Shown: positions 20,056 through 30,031 of the stretch, piece after piece
How positions within the stretch are numbered: position 1 is the stretch's first letter
Layout: each line of letters opens with the position of its first letter
DNA from: a bacterium
GTDB lineage: Bacteria; Hinthialibacterota; Hinthialibacteria; OLB16
Assembly: GCA_022072055.1 (NCBI GenBank)
Contig: JAJVIK010000023.1
Span: forward strand, 1-64,000
Length of the DNA: 64,000 bases
Reading direction: 5' to 3'
The notes under the pieces: generated by a model
Database searches by the model: none
What the model was told of the DNA's origin: nothing
Seen by the model: the letters and a program-made list of their open reading frames with translations, nothing else
Translations under genes and position numbers: made by a program

Positions 20056-22992
20056 TCAGTTATTCAACACCCGCCGGATCTGACTGGCGAGCTCCTGCAT
20101 TTGGTACGGCTTACGCAGGAACGCCTGGACTCCGTAGCCCATGGCGGTCTCATGGATTTCCGAGTTGTAGTATCCGCTTGAAAGGATCACACGGGCGTCG
20201 GGACGGGTTCTCAGGATCGCCTGGCAGCACGCGAGTCCATCCATGCGGGGCATTTGCAGATCAAGCAAAACCAAGTCGATGAGCTCCTTCCTTTCGGAAA
20301 AGATCGCAAGCGCCTGCTCGCCATCCTCGGCCACCAGCACCCGGTAGCCGAGCTTTTCCAGGGTCCTTTGCAGGAGGGTGCGGACCGGCTCCTGGTCATC
20401 CACCACCAGAATCTGCTCGCTTCCTCCCGGCAGGCTGGAGCGCTGGTCCGCCTCCCCAATCTTGGGTTCATCGCCCTCCCAGGCGGGAAGGTAAACCCGA
20501 AAGGTGGTCCCTTCGCCCTGGCGACTCTCGCACTCAATAAACCCACCGTGCTGCCGAACGATATTGTACGTGGTCGCCAGCCCAAGACCCGTGCCTTTCC
20601 CACGCTCCTTGGTGGTGAAGAACGGCTCGTAGATTCTTGGGAGGTCCTCGGGCGCGATCCCCTCGCCGGTGTCCCGGACCGACAACATCACATAGACGCC
20701 GGGGTTCACATTGTGGCGGAAACGCGCGGCGTCCGGGGACAGCACAAAGGGGCGAGCCGCGAGCGCAAGGCTCCCGCCTTCCGGCATGGCGTCCTTGGCG
20801 TTGACGCACAGATTCAGGAGCACCTGGTGCAGGTGCGCCACATCCCCCATGATGCGCGGGAGGTTCTCGGGCGCTTCATGGGTGATCGCAATGCTGGGGG
20901 GGACAGTCCTCTGCATCAGGCGGACGATCTCCTTGACCAGGAGACGGGGATCAAGCGGGACGATGGAGAGCTCGGTCTGACGGCTGAAGGAGAGGAGCTG
21001 CCGAGACAGTTCGCCCGCGCGGTGAGCCGCCTTGATCACCTCCCGAAGGTCTTCGGACGACCTGGAATCCGCCGGGAGCTCCTCCTGGACAAACTGCCCA
21101 TAGTTCAGGATCGCCTGGAGGGTGTTGTTGAAGTCGTGGGCGATACCCGCCGCCAGTTGACCGAGCGCCTCCATCTTCTGGGACTGGAAGAGCTGCTGCT
21201 CCAAGTGCTTGCGCTCGGTGATGTCCATGACTGTCCCGAAGAACCGGATCGGACGCCCCGATTCGTCCATCGTGACCTCCGCCTGCTCAAGGACAATCCG
21301 GACTTCGCCGCTCGGCACGACGATTCGGTGCTCGATCCGGTAAGGAATGCCGTGCTCGATGGTGCGATCCACCGCGGCGATCACCTTGGCGCGGTCATCC
21401 GGATGAATGAGCTCCAGGAATCGCCTGTAGGACGGAAAGAACTCCTGGGGGGAGACTCCAAAGATTCGGTAGACTTCATCCGACCAAGCGAGGACATCCG
21501 ACACCGGGTCCCACTCCCAACTTCCGAGGCGGGCGATTTCCTGCGCCTTTGCCAGCGTGGCCTCCCGCTTGCGCAGGAGCGTTTCGGCTTCGTGGTGGGC
21601 AATCTTGGTGCGGAGAGCCTTGATGCCGTAGGCCAGGTCGTCCATCAACTCCCGTAGCAAGTGGATTTCCTCGGGGTCCAATGCGCTTTTCTTCGCCTCG
21701 TAGATGATCAGGACCCCAAGCACCTCCTCCTCCACCTTAAGGGGAAACGTGATCAGGGAGGAAAGTCCGCAGTCCGCCGCTCGCCCCCGGCAGACCGCGC
21801 AGGAAGGCTCGGATTGGATGTCCTGGATGAAATGGGACACTCCGGTCTGAGCCGTTTCAAGGATCGGGCACTGCCCCCAGACACTCGGTAGCTCCGCGAT
21901 AGCCTGAGACCGGTAAAAGATCTCCCCGCTTCCACGCGAGACAACCGGGCTCATGTCCCGTCCACCTTCTCTTCCATTCAGTCCGATCCACGCGAAGCGA
22001 TACCCGCCGTATTCGACAATCGCGCGGCATATCTCACGGAGGAGCTCGCGTTCGTCACTAGCCCGCACCAACGCCAGATTGCATTCCGAGACCGCTTTGA
22101 GCGCGCGATTCGCCTTGTTGAGCTGCGCGTGGGCCTGTTTGCGGCGGGCGTCCAACTGAAACAAGGATCTTGCGTTCCAGCAGATCAGAAAGTGGAAGGT
22201 CACCACGTTGGAAACCGCGAAGAGAGTGAGACCGAAGGCCGTATCGAAGAAACCCAGTCGTTCGGCCTGCAATCGGAGTCCGCCAATGCCAACCGGCAGG
22301 AGAACCGCGGCGGGGATCAGTCGCCGCAGGGCCAGCCCTCCGACCCCGTCATCCGTGATGATTTGGACAAACCCCTTGTCCGGTCGCGCTGTCAGGGTGC
22401 CCAGAAAGAGAGCGAAGAACGGCAGCGCGACCGGGAGCGGGATCCACAGGTGGGGTTCGATTCCGAAATCCGGCTGGACCCCGTAAAGAGAGCCCACGAA
22501 GCTGATAAAGGCCGGCAGTCCGGCGCCCAAGGCCAACGCCTGAGAGACCCGGGGGAATTTCTCCGCAACCGCAAGACCGAGACCGAGAACGAGGAAGGCG
22601 AACCCCGGAAGGCAAGGTTCATGGAAAGGGCCCTCCGAGCGGAATGCCGGAACCACGACCCGATCCAAGCTCCCCCAGCCGGCGAGGCCGCTGAGCAGCA
22701 TGCAGGCGCCGCCCCCGGCCACCATTAGCGCGAGCGTCACCGCGAGAGTCCTTTTCCACTTCGGACAGCGCCTTCCTTGAAGGAGCCAAAGGGAAAGGCC
22801 CGATTGGACAAAGCAGAAAGCCTCCGAGGGGGTTATCCCAAGGCCTGCAACCCACCGGGGAGAATGGAATAAAGGAAGCCAAGTCACGATCCCCACAATC
22901 CCAAAAAGGAAGACCGTGATACTTGCAAGCTTGGACAACACTCGGAGGCGCCCGACATGTCTTTCGGCGGCCGGCGATACTCCAACGATCAT
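20056..22992 (-). CDS. Hybrid sensor histidine kinase (TM region, GAF, PAS, HisKA, HATPase, receiver)
   Basis: Multiple TM segments, GAF (IVEYGGYRFAWIGL...), PAS/PAC, H-box AAGIAHDFNNTLQAILNYGQ, G-boxes, receiver DLVLLDLQMPRMDGL. Confidence 0.93.
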   Translation of the reverse strand: MIVGVSPAAERHVGRLRVLSKLASITVFLFGIVGIVTWLPLFHSPRWVAGLGITPSEAFCFVQSGLSLWLLQGRRCPKWKRTLAVTLALMVAGGGACMLLSGLAGWGSLDRVVVPAFRSEGPFHEPCLPGFAFLVLGLGLAVAEKFPRVSQALALGAGLPAFISFVGSLYGVQPDFGIEPHLWIPLPVALPFFALFLGTLTARPDKGFVQIITDDGVGGLALRRLIPAAVLLPVGIGGLRLQAERLGFFDTAFGLTLFAVSNVVTFHFLICWNARSLFQLDARRKQAHAQLNKANRALKAVSECNLALVRASDERELLREICRAIVEYGGYRFAWIGLNGREGGRDMSPVVSRGSGEIFYRSQAIAELPSVWGQCPILETAQTGVSHFIQDIQSEPSCAVCRGRAADCGLSSLITFPLKVEEEVLGVLIIYEAKKSALDPEEIHLLRELMDDLAYGIKALRTKIAHHEAETLLRKREATLAKAQEIARLGSWEWDPVSDVLAWSDEVYRIFGVSPQEFFPSYRRFLELIHPDDRAKVIAAVDRTIEHGIPYRIEHRIVVPSGEVRIVLEQAEVTMDESGRPIRFFGTVMDITERKHLEQQLFQSQKMEALGQLAAGIAHDFNNTLQAILNYGQFVQEELPADSRSSEDLREVIKAAHRAGELSRQLLSFSRQTELSIVPLDPRLLVKEIVRLMQRTVPPSIAITHEAPENLPRIMGDVAHLHQVLLNLCVNAKDAMPEGGSLALAARPFVLSPDAARFRHNVNPGVYVMLSVRDTGEGIAPEDLPRIYEPFFTTKERGKGTGLGLATTYNIVRQHGGFIECESRQGEGTTFRVYLPAWEGDEPKIGEADQRSSLPGGSEQILVVDDQEPVRTLLQRTLEKLGYRVLVAEDGEQALAIFSERKELIDLVLLDLQMPRMDGLACCQAILRTRPDARVILSSGYYNSEIHETAMGYGVQAFLRKPYQMQELASQIRRVLNN

Positions 22993-23346
22993 GAGGCGAG
23001 CCTGTGCAAGCTGTATTTCGGCGCCCTCGCAAGAGCCGACCGAGGGGGAGCCGTTAACCTATGCATCTGACGTCAAAACGACAAAAACACAAGTCTGAAG
23101 TCTACGCAAGACATTTCAGATTTTCAACCGTGAATCGCGTAAGCGAAATGCCGAATTTCGTGTAGGACAAAGACTGACATTCGGGGGAATATCGTGAGGA
23201 TCCGGGCGATTCCTGAGGATTTTCCTGAGATTGTCTCGTGAGATTCGAGTTAGGATTCTTGAATTTTGATCGGATTAGGACTTTGGGCTTTTGATCCATC
23301 TCCTTTTCGGTTAGTGTATGTTTCCGCAAGGGGGTTTGTTCCAGTC

Positions 23347-23817
23347 ATGAAAGTCGAATACATCAATCCGTTCATCGAAGCGGCCACTGAAATCCTCCGC
23401 GCCACCACCGGGATGGAGGTGACGAGGGGGAAACCGAGAGTGGATGATGGAGATTTCAATGCTCCTCAGGTTTGTGTGGTTTTGGGAATCATCGGAGACC
23501 TCAAGGGACAGGTGATCTATGGAGTTTCGATGACCTCCGCGCTCGGAATCGCGGGGAAGATGATGGGCGGGGCCGAAGTCAAGGAAATGGATGAGCTCTC
23601 GCGCAGCGCGGTCGCCGAACTCGGCAACATGATGGCGGGAAACGCGACTTCCCGGTTTGAAAAGCTTTCCATCAGCATGAATATATCCCCTCCCACGGTT
23701 ATGATCGGACAGGGGGTCACGGTTGGGTGGCCGCTCCACCGCGCACTTGTTGTTCCCATTGTAACAGAAGTGGGGGAAATGGTGGTTTGGGTGTGTCTAG
23801 AGGAGGCCAAGAGCTGA
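23347..23817 (+). CDS. cheX: Chemotaxis protein CheX
   Basis: MKVEYINPFIEAATEILRATTGMEV...SRSAVAELGNMMAGNATSRFE...PLHRALVVPIVTEVGEMVVWV; [DS]-x3-E-x2-N as SAVAELGN. Confidence 0.9.
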   Translation: MKVEYINPFIEAATEILRATTGMEVTRGKPRVDDGDFNAPQVCVVLGIIGDLKGQVIYGVSMTSALGIAGKMMGGAEVKEMDELSRSAVAELGNMMAGNATSRFEKLSISMNISPPTVMIGQGVTVGWPLHRALVVPIVTEVGEMVVWVCLEEAKS

Positions 23818-24033
23818 TTCATGGGCCGGCTATGGATTGGGTTATATGTACGCCTGGAGGATTGTAGTGATGACGGTGAAGGAATTAGCGCATGGGGAGA
23901 TCTTGAGTTTTCGCGCGCGGCTTCGATTCCATAATAACCATAAGATGCATAGATTAGGTGAGATTGCCCCTTGAAACCTTCGATTGGAGAAACAAATAGT
24001 CAACACAACCTAGCGGTTTAAGGGAGATGTGCC

Positions 24034-24390
24034 ATGCCAAAAGTTCTCGTTGTTGATGATGCCGCGTTCATGCGCGTGACCTTGAAGAAGGTCCTTGAGC
24101 CGGCCGGATATCAGGTGGAGGAAGCGACAAACGGGGTTGAAGCTGTTTCACGATACGGTGAAGTCCGGCCCGACGTGGTTACCATGGACATCACCATGCC
24201 GGAAAAAGATGGCATCCAGGCCACCAAGGAAATCGTGGCCTCGGATCCGAACGCGAGAGTCATCGTGGTCAGCGCTTTGGGGCAGGAAAAGATGGTCAAG
24301 GACGCGATCCTCGCGGGGGCCAAGGACTTCATCGTCAAACCTTTCCAGCCCGATCGCGTCCTCGACGCAATCGGTAGGGCCTTGAGCTGA
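24034..24390 (+). CDS. cheY: Chemotaxis response regulator CheY
   Basis: MPKVLVVDDAAFMRVTLKKVLE...DVVTMDITMPEKDGIQA...VIVVSALGQ...FIVKPFQPDRV. Confidence 0.95.
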   Translation: MPKVLVVDDAAFMRVTLKKVLEPAGYQVEEATNGVEAVSRYGEVRPDVVTMDITMPEKDGIQATKEIVASDPNARVIVVSALGQEKMVKDAILAGAKDFIVKPFQPDRVLDAIGRALS

Positions 24391-24396
24391 ACGCTG

Positions 24397-26124
24397 ATGT
24401 CGCGGGCTCGAACGCTCACCCGGGCGCGGGGGGGATGGACCGAGGAAATGCGCGCGCGCGCCAAGCCGGATGTCCGCCCCGGGTTTCTTGAAACCGGGGC
24501 CCGCGGGCCATCCACTCCACGCGCGACCCGCATGGAAGTCGAACCGGCCCCAGCTAGCCTCACTTGGGACATGCCGAATGAAAACGAGCGGCGTTTCCGA
24601 ACGCTGATCGAAAACGCACGCGACATCATCTATCGCTATGAGTTCCTGCCTGAACCGAGGCTACGTTATGTCAGCCCGGCCGTGACCGAGGTTCTCGGAT
24701 ACACTGAGGAAGAGCACTACGCCGATCCGAATCTTGCGTTCAAGGTCATCCATCCCGGCGACCGCCTTTTCTTCCTGCGAATTTGGAGGGGACGGGTGGA
24801 GGTTCCTGACCTTTTCGGCCTACGCCTGGTTCGCAAGGATGGCCGGGTGGTCTGGACCGAGCACCATGTCAGATTCCTGTACGACGGTAAGCGCAGTCTG
24901 ACCGCGATCGAGGGGGTTGGGAGGGATATCAGCGACAGGCGACGACTGGAGGACGGACTTCGAGTCCGCGAGGAGACTGAGCGTCAGTTCCGAAAACAAT
25001 TGACAGTGCTTGTGGATGTGACCAACCGTCTGTCCAGGGTCGGGTCCACGGATGATTTGGCGCGCTTGGCCGTGGAGTTGGGGCAGCGGGAGCTGGGTTT
25101 TAGTCGTCTATCCATCTGGTGCGTGGACAACAATGGCGAGTCCTTGAAAGGAATGTACGGAGTGGATGAGGACGGGCAGGTTCGGGATGAGCGCGCAATC
25201 CGTTCGCCCATACATCCGGGAAGCACGCACGAGCAGACCTTCAAACGGAAGCGGGGATTCGTGTACGAGCGGCGAAGCGACCTACGGGACTGTACGGGGA
25301 AAATCGTGGGCAAGGGCGACCATGTGGCGGCGGCGATCTGGGACGGGGAAAACGTGATCGGAGTCCTGCACGCCGACAATCTCCTCAGCGGGAAGCCGAT
25401 CACTCCACCCATGCGTCGGATCCTCAAGCTCTACGCCTCCGTGCTCGGCCACCTCTGCGCCCGTCTCCATTCCGAGGAGAAATTCCATAAGCTGTCCATG
25501 CACCTCCGAACCCTGAGGGAGCAGGAGAAGACAAGGATAGCGCGCGAGATCCACGATGAGCTCGGACAATCCTTGACCGGCATCAAGCTGCAGCTTTCCT
25601 GGCTGCGGGAGAATCTGGACTCCGACAAGGAGGCGCTTGCTCGAAAAGTCCAATCGGTGATCGGGATCGTGGACTCCTCGATTCTGAGCCTCCAGCGAAT
25701 CTGCGTCGAACTTCGCCCCGCGATCCTTGACGACCTGGGGTTGCTGGACGCGATTGAGTGGATGTCCCAGGAGTTTGTGGCCCGGACTGGGATCGAGTGC
25801 CGGGTGAGCGCTCGACCCCGCCGGATTCCCCTCAAAGGCTATCCCGCCACCGCGCTTTTCCGAATCTGCCAGGAAGCGCTCACCAATGTGGCCAGACACG
25901 CCAACGCGACCCGCGTGCGGATCAGCTTGAGGTGGGACAACGGCAATTTGATGATGCGAGTTGCGGACAACGGACGCGGGATCACCGAAAGGGAGGTTAC
26001 AGCGCCGGATTCCTTTGGGATCACGTGCATGCGCGAGAGGGCCGTTGAACTGGGGGGAAGTGTCATGATCAACGGGAAAATGGGAACCACACTGACCGTG
26101 CGGCTTCCCGTTCGGATGCCATGA
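24397..26124 (+). CDS. Sensor histidine kinase (PAS, GAF, HisKA_3/NarX type)
   Basis: PAS/PAC (IYRYEFLPEPRLRYVSPAVTEVLGYTEEE), GAF, H-box EKTRIAREIHDELGQSLTGIKLQLSWL, HATPase RVADNGRGI. True start could be MPNENERRF near 24571. Confidence 0.9.
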   Translation: MSRARTLTRARGGWTEEMRARAKPDVRPGFLETGARGPSTPRATRMEVEPAPASLTWDMPNENERRFRTLIENARDIIYRYEFLPEPRLRYVSPAVTEVLGYTEEEHYADPNLAFKVIHPGDRLFFLRIWRGRVEVPDLFGLRLVRKDGRVVWTEHHVRFLYDGKRSLTAIEGVGRDISDRRRLEDGLRVREETERQFRKQLTVLVDVTNRLSRVGSTDDLARLAVELGQRELGFSRLSIWCVDNNGESLKGMYGVDEDGQVRDERAIRSPIHPGSTHEQTFKRKRGFVYERRSDLRDCTGKIVGKGDHVAAAIWDGENVIGVLHADNLLSGKPITPPMRRILKLYASVLGHLCARLHSEEKFHKLSMHLRTLREQEKTRIAREIHDELGQSLTGIKLQLSWLRENLDSDKEALARKVQSVIGIVDSSILSLQRICVELRPAILDDLGLLDAIEWMSQEFVARTGIECRVSARPRRIPLKGYPATALFRICQEALTNVARHANATRVRISLRWDNGNLMMRVADNGRGITEREVTAPDSFGITCMRERAVELGGSVMINGKMGTTLTVRLPVRMP

Positions 26125-26789
26125 ATCAATCGCTGCTGAGACCCATCAAGATCCTCATCGCCGATGATCACGCGGTGGTTCGGGCCGGACTGAGGCAAAT
26201 CCTGTCGGACTACCCGGAAATCATCATCGGGGGCGAGGCCTGCAACGCGGCGGAGGTGCTTGAGAAAGTGAGCTCCGAGCGGTGGGATGTCATCCTGCTC
26301 GATCTCTCGATGCCTGGAAGGAGCGGACTCGAAATCCTCCGGGAACTCCGGTCCCACGCCAATCGGTCGACGATTCTAGTGCTCAGCATCCACCCCGAGG
26401 ACCAGTACGCAATCCAAGCGCTCAAGCTTGGCGCGGCCGGATACCTCACCAAGGAAAGCACTCCGGATGAGCTGATTGACGCAATCCGCAAGGTGGTGAC
26501 CGGTGGAAAGTATGTCACTCAGGGGCTCGCCGAAAAGCTCGCGTTCAACCTGGAGGAAGACTCGGACACCCCTCCCCACGCGCGACTGTCGGGGCGCGAG
26601 TACGAGGTCTTCCGGATGATCGCCGCGGGGAAAGGCGTTTCCGCAATTGCCGTGGAACTCTCGCTGAGCGTCAAGACCGTGAGCACCTACCGCGCCCGAA
26701 TCCTGGCCAAGATGCGCATGCGCACCAACGCCGAACTGACTTTTTACGCTGTCAAGAACGGCCTGGTGGACGGCCCGCTTTTGAATTGA
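26121..26789 (+). CDS. NarL/FixJ-family response regulator
   Basis: IKILIADDHAVVRAGLRQIL receiver and LuxR HTH ARLSGREYEVFRMIAAGKGVSAIAVELSLSVKTVSTYRARILAKM; 4-bp overlap with the kinase. Confidence 0.95.
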   Translation: MNQSLLRPIKILIADDHAVVRAGLRQILSDYPEIIIGGEACNAAEVLEKVSSERWDVILLDLSMPGRSGLEILRELRSHANRSTILVLSIHPEDQYAIQALKLGAAGYLTKESTPDELIDAIRKVVTGGKYVTQGLAEKLAFNLEEDSDTPPHARLSGREYEVFRMIAAGKGVSAIAVELSLSVKTVSTYRARILAKMRMRTNAELTFYAVKNGLVDGPLLN

Positions 26790-26837
26790 GGCGGGCCGCC
26801 CTGGCCCCACCGATCGTGTGTTCGGTCGAAACCCCGC

Positions 26838-27884
26838 TCACTTCATCCCCATCAAGTGGTCGAGGATCATCCGGTCCAGAGTCTCGTAATCCCGTTCGGC
26901 GCGGAGACGTTCGACTTCCTTCTGGTTGATGCTCCGAGCGACCTTTACCAGGCGCATGAAAATCTCCCGGCTGTTCCTCAGGTGCTCGAAGGATCTCTCC
27001 CGCTTCTGTGTCCGCATCACCTTGACATCCAGCCCGACGAATTCGCCCTTCTTTCCAAATCCGCCGTTCTCCAGGACCTGAACCTGGTTGAACGCCCGGC
27101 GGAGATTCGCGGAACCGAACGCCTTGTCCTGGTCGTACTTGAGGCTGTTCTGGTCGTTCAGGTGGACGCTCCACAGCTTCTTGTGGGAAAGGGCGTAGGC
27201 CATCTCGTCGGAGGGATCGAGGTTCGCCAGGATCGCGTGGGCGGACTCAACCAAGGCTCCGATCCGCTTCGGGTCCACCGTGCGGTAAGCGATGCCAATG
27301 GCGTGGCCGATGGTGGGGCAATAAGAAAGATCCATCGGCTCGTTCGGCTTCGGCTCGATCATGATCCGGATCTTCTTGTCGTATTCGAGCAACTTGTTGA
27401 GGCATTCAACAATCCGGTCCACCGCCACAATGGCGTCCTTGGATTCGCGGATGTAGGTTCCCTCGCGGGCCGGCCAATACACCGCCTCATGGCAGCCCAT
27501 CGCGTTGCCGATGTCGATGGAGCGCTTCCATCGATCCACGGCCCATTTGCGCGAGGCGGGATTGTTGGAGGTGAACGCCCCATCGATTCCGCGCGAATCC
27601 TCCCAGAGACGCGCCGCCACGAATTCCGTGACCAGCCCCTCTCCATCCAGAATCTTCTTGACCTCCTTGGCCCGTTTCATGGCGGCCGAGTGGGGCAGGG
27701 AGGCGTCCGCCACGTCATCATCGTGGAATTGGACCCCCTCGAAACCGAGCTTGCGGTAGGTCTTGATCTTTTCGTCGAAGGTGAAGGGCGCGCGGACCGG
27801 AGGGCCGAAGGGATCCGCTCCTTCATGGATGTTCCAGGGACCGAAGGAGAAGCGATAGCGGGTGGGGCTGTTCTTTCCGGACAT
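26838..27884 (-). CDS. Xylose isomerase family protein
   Basis: FSFGPWNIHEGADPFGPPVRAPFTFDEKIKTYRKLGFEGVQFHDDDV, EAVYWPAREGTY, MIEPKPNEPMDLSYCPTIGHAIG, WSVHLNDQNSLKYDQDKAFGS. Confidence 0.85.
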   Translation of the reverse strand: MSGKNSPTRYRFSFGPWNIHEGADPFGPPVRAPFTFDEKIKTYRKLGFEGVQFHDDDVADASLPHSAAMKRAKEVKKILDGEGLVTEFVAARLWEDSRGIDGAFTSNNPASRKWAVDRWKRSIDIGNAMGCHEAVYWPAREGTYIRESKDAIVAVDRIVECLNKLLEYDKKIRIMIEPKPNEPMDLSYCPTIGHAIGIAYRTVDPKRIGALVESAHAILANLDPSDEMAYALSHKKLWSVHLNDQNSLKYDQDKAFGSANLRRAFNQVQVLENGGFGKKGEFVGLDVKVMRTQKRERSFEHLRNSREIFMRLVKVARSINQKEVERLRAERDYETLDRMILDHLMGMK

Positions 27885-28176
27885 TGAATACAGTTCCTCC
27901 TAGATGAGTGCGGCTCAAGGCCCGAAGGCGAGCTAACGGAGGATCATGCCAGAATGAACCGCGCGGAAGAAGGGGACAATCTCAGTGCCGTGACCGAACA
28001 CTCGTTCTTGATCCCTCATCCGGGCTCCCGTAGAATTCAAGCATTCTCAATTGTACATGAGCACATCAATCCCAACGAGTGGAAAAAACCTCGACGGACG
28101 TTTGGCCGGGTGAGCAAAGACCCGCGCGGATGGGCTGGGTTCAATTGCCTCGAAGACCCCAAGGGGAAAAGACGCG

Positions 28177-29598
28177 ATGGAATTGCGGACTCTAATTGCC
28201 GCGGGTCTGATTCTCGGATGGGTTCTCGGGGGCGCCACAACGCCCCTTGATGACTATGTTGCGACACCCGACCCGAATTACTCCTATACCCTCGCCAACT
28301 CCCTGAGCGGACCGGGCTACACGGCCAGGATTTGGGAAATGACTTCCCAAACCTGGCGTGATCCCTCAGAAGTGGACCGGACTCTTTGGAAACACTGGCT
28401 TCTCGTCATCGTCCCGAATACCGTTGTTCACACCAAGGCCCTCCTGTGGATTGGAGCGGGGGACAATGGAGGCGCGGTCCCGGGGAATCTCGACTCCGGT
28501 TTGCTTTCGGGAGCCTTGTTGACCAACTCCATCGTGGCCGAAGTGAGAATGATCCCCAACCAGCTCATCAAGTTCTCTGACGAGACCGACCCGCGCTACC
28601 TCTCCAATGGGCGTCGAGAGGACCAGTTGATCGCGTATTGCTGGGACAAGTACAAGAAGAGTTTGGATGCGGGCCACGAAGACCCCGAATGGCTTCCGCG
28701 CCTCCCCATGACCAAGGCCGTCGTTCGCGCGATGGACACGGTCCAAGCGGAGCACCCGACGGTTACAGGGTTCATGGTGGCGGGCGCTTCAAAACGCGGT
28801 TGGACAACTTGGACAACCGCCGCGGTTGATCCCCGGGTGGAGGCGATCGTCCCCCATGTGATCGATGTGCTGAATGTTGACGAGAGCATGCGACATCACT
28901 GGGAGGCCTATGGCTATTGGGCGGATGCCATCGGCGATTATGTCGATGTGGGTATAACGGACTGGCTCCGCACTCCCCAGAGCCGAGCGATGTTCGAGAT
29001 CGTTGATCCATATTCATACCGCGACCGCCTGACCATGCCAAAGTTCATCGTGAATTCGGCGGGCGACCAGTTTTTCCTTCCGGACTCATCCCAGTTCTAT
29101 TTCGACCAACTCGCGGGGGAAAAGCACCTTCGCTACATGCCCAACACGGATCATGGTTTGAACGCCGAGGCGGCTCAGAACTTTCTGGTCTACTATTACT
29201 CCTACCTCAACAGCATCCCCCGGCCAGCCTACTCGTGGACAAAAGAGGCGGATGGATCTCTGAGCGTGCAAACAATCACAACCCCCACCACCGTCCGCCT
29301 ATGGCGGGCCACCAACCCCAATGAGCGTAACTTCCGTCTGGACACAATCGGACCGACTTGGACAAGCAGTCTGCTCACCGATCAAGGTGGAGGCTCCTAT
29401 ATTGGAAGCGTTCCCCCACCTGCCCATGGTTGGACCGCCTTCTTTGTGGAACTCGAGTTTTCGAGTGGAACCCCGTATCCGTTCAAATTCACGACGGAGG
29501 TTAGTGTCGTCCCGGATTTCCTTCCGTTTGCCGCAACTCCGACGGCCACGCCGACGGAGGGCTCCTCGAGTGTCACGGAGTGGGATCGCTACGAATGA
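28177..29598 (+). CDS. PhoPQ-activated pathogenicity-related (PqaA-like, alpha/beta hydrolase) protein
   Basis: TPLDDYVATPDPNYSYTL, W.HWLLVIVPNTV, GGASKRGWTTW-type motif (VAGASKRGWTTWTTAAVDPRVEAIVPHVID), LPNTDHGLN-like PNTDHGLN; N-terminal hydrophobic segment; C-terminal PTATPTEG tail. Confidence 0.82.
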   Translation: MELRTLIAAGLILGWVLGGATTPLDDYVATPDPNYSYTLANSLSGPGYTARIWEMTSQTWRDPSEVDRTLWKHWLLVIVPNTVVHTKALLWIGAGDNGGAVPGNLDSGLLSGALLTNSIVAEVRMIPNQLIKFSDETDPRYLSNGRREDQLIAYCWDKYKKSLDAGHEDPEWLPRLPMTKAVVRAMDTVQAEHPTVTGFMVAGASKRGWTTWTTAAVDPRVEAIVPHVIDVLNVDESMRHHWEAYGYWADAIGDYVDVGITDWLRTPQSRAMFEIVDPYSYRDRLTMPKFIVNSAGDQFFLPDSSQFYFDQLAGEKHLRYMPNTDHGLNAEAAQNFLVYYYSYLNSIPRPAYSWTKEADGSLSVQTITTPTTVRLWRATNPNERNFRLDTIGPTWTSSLLTDQGGGSYIGSVPPPAHGWTAFFVELEFSSGTPYPFKFTTEVSVVPDFLPFAATPTATPTEGSSSVTEWDRYE

Positions 29599-29750
29599 AA
29601 TGGTGGATTCTTCCTTGGAGGGAGTGAGAGCGGGAGAGATTTGAATGATCCCGCCGCTCGGGCCGGGATCGATGTTTCGCCGCCGATTCCACAAAACCCT
29701 TCCGGGAGAAGGTAGTCCCTCAGATTGAGGGGATTCTTCGCCTAAGTGTT

Positions 29751-29791
29751 TCAAAAATTACAACTCCCAAGCCAAATGGTGTAATTTTTGA
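29751..29791. terminator. AT-rich hairpin terminator candidate downstream of tRNA-Thr (TGT)
   Basis: Perfect 12-bp inverted repeat TCAAAAATTACA/TGTAATTTTTGA with 17-nt loop, between the 3' ends of the 28177 gene (+) and the tRNA (-). Confidence 0.55.
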
Positions 29792-29825
29792 GGAGGGTGC
29801 AAAACCGTAAGTCCAGTAAAATCAA

Positions 29826-29901
29826 TGGAGCCGAGACGGGGACTCGAACCCCGGACCAACTGATTACAAATCAGTTGCTCTACCAGCTGAGCTATCCCGG
29901 C
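29826..29901 (-). tRNA. tRNA-Thr (anticodon TGT), CCA encoded
   Basis: Reverse complement GCCGGGATAGCTCAGCTGGTAGAGCAACTGATTTGTAATCAGTTGGTCCGGGGTTCGAGTCCCCGTCTCGGCTCCA; anticodon loop TTTGTAA. Confidence 0.95.
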
Positions 29902-30031
29902 CCCGCGGCGCTCGTGTGGACTTCGGACCCGGTTGACCCCAAGGGAATTCCGGCTGTTCCTCGCCACGGCGCCATTCGGTATGATAGCCCGGCATCCTGA
30001 TCTTTCAAGCGCGCAATCGCGCTTGGCCGCG

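Noticed and set aside
23347-26789. Whole che/two-component block as a mobile island
   Set aside because: No integrase, transposase or direct-repeat att sites were seen, and the tRNA-Thr genes are intact with no partial duplicate noticed.
29788-30000. ORF 29788..30000 + (GAETGTRTPDQLITNQLLYQLSYPG)
   Set aside because: Antisense read of tRNA-Thr(TGT); spurious.
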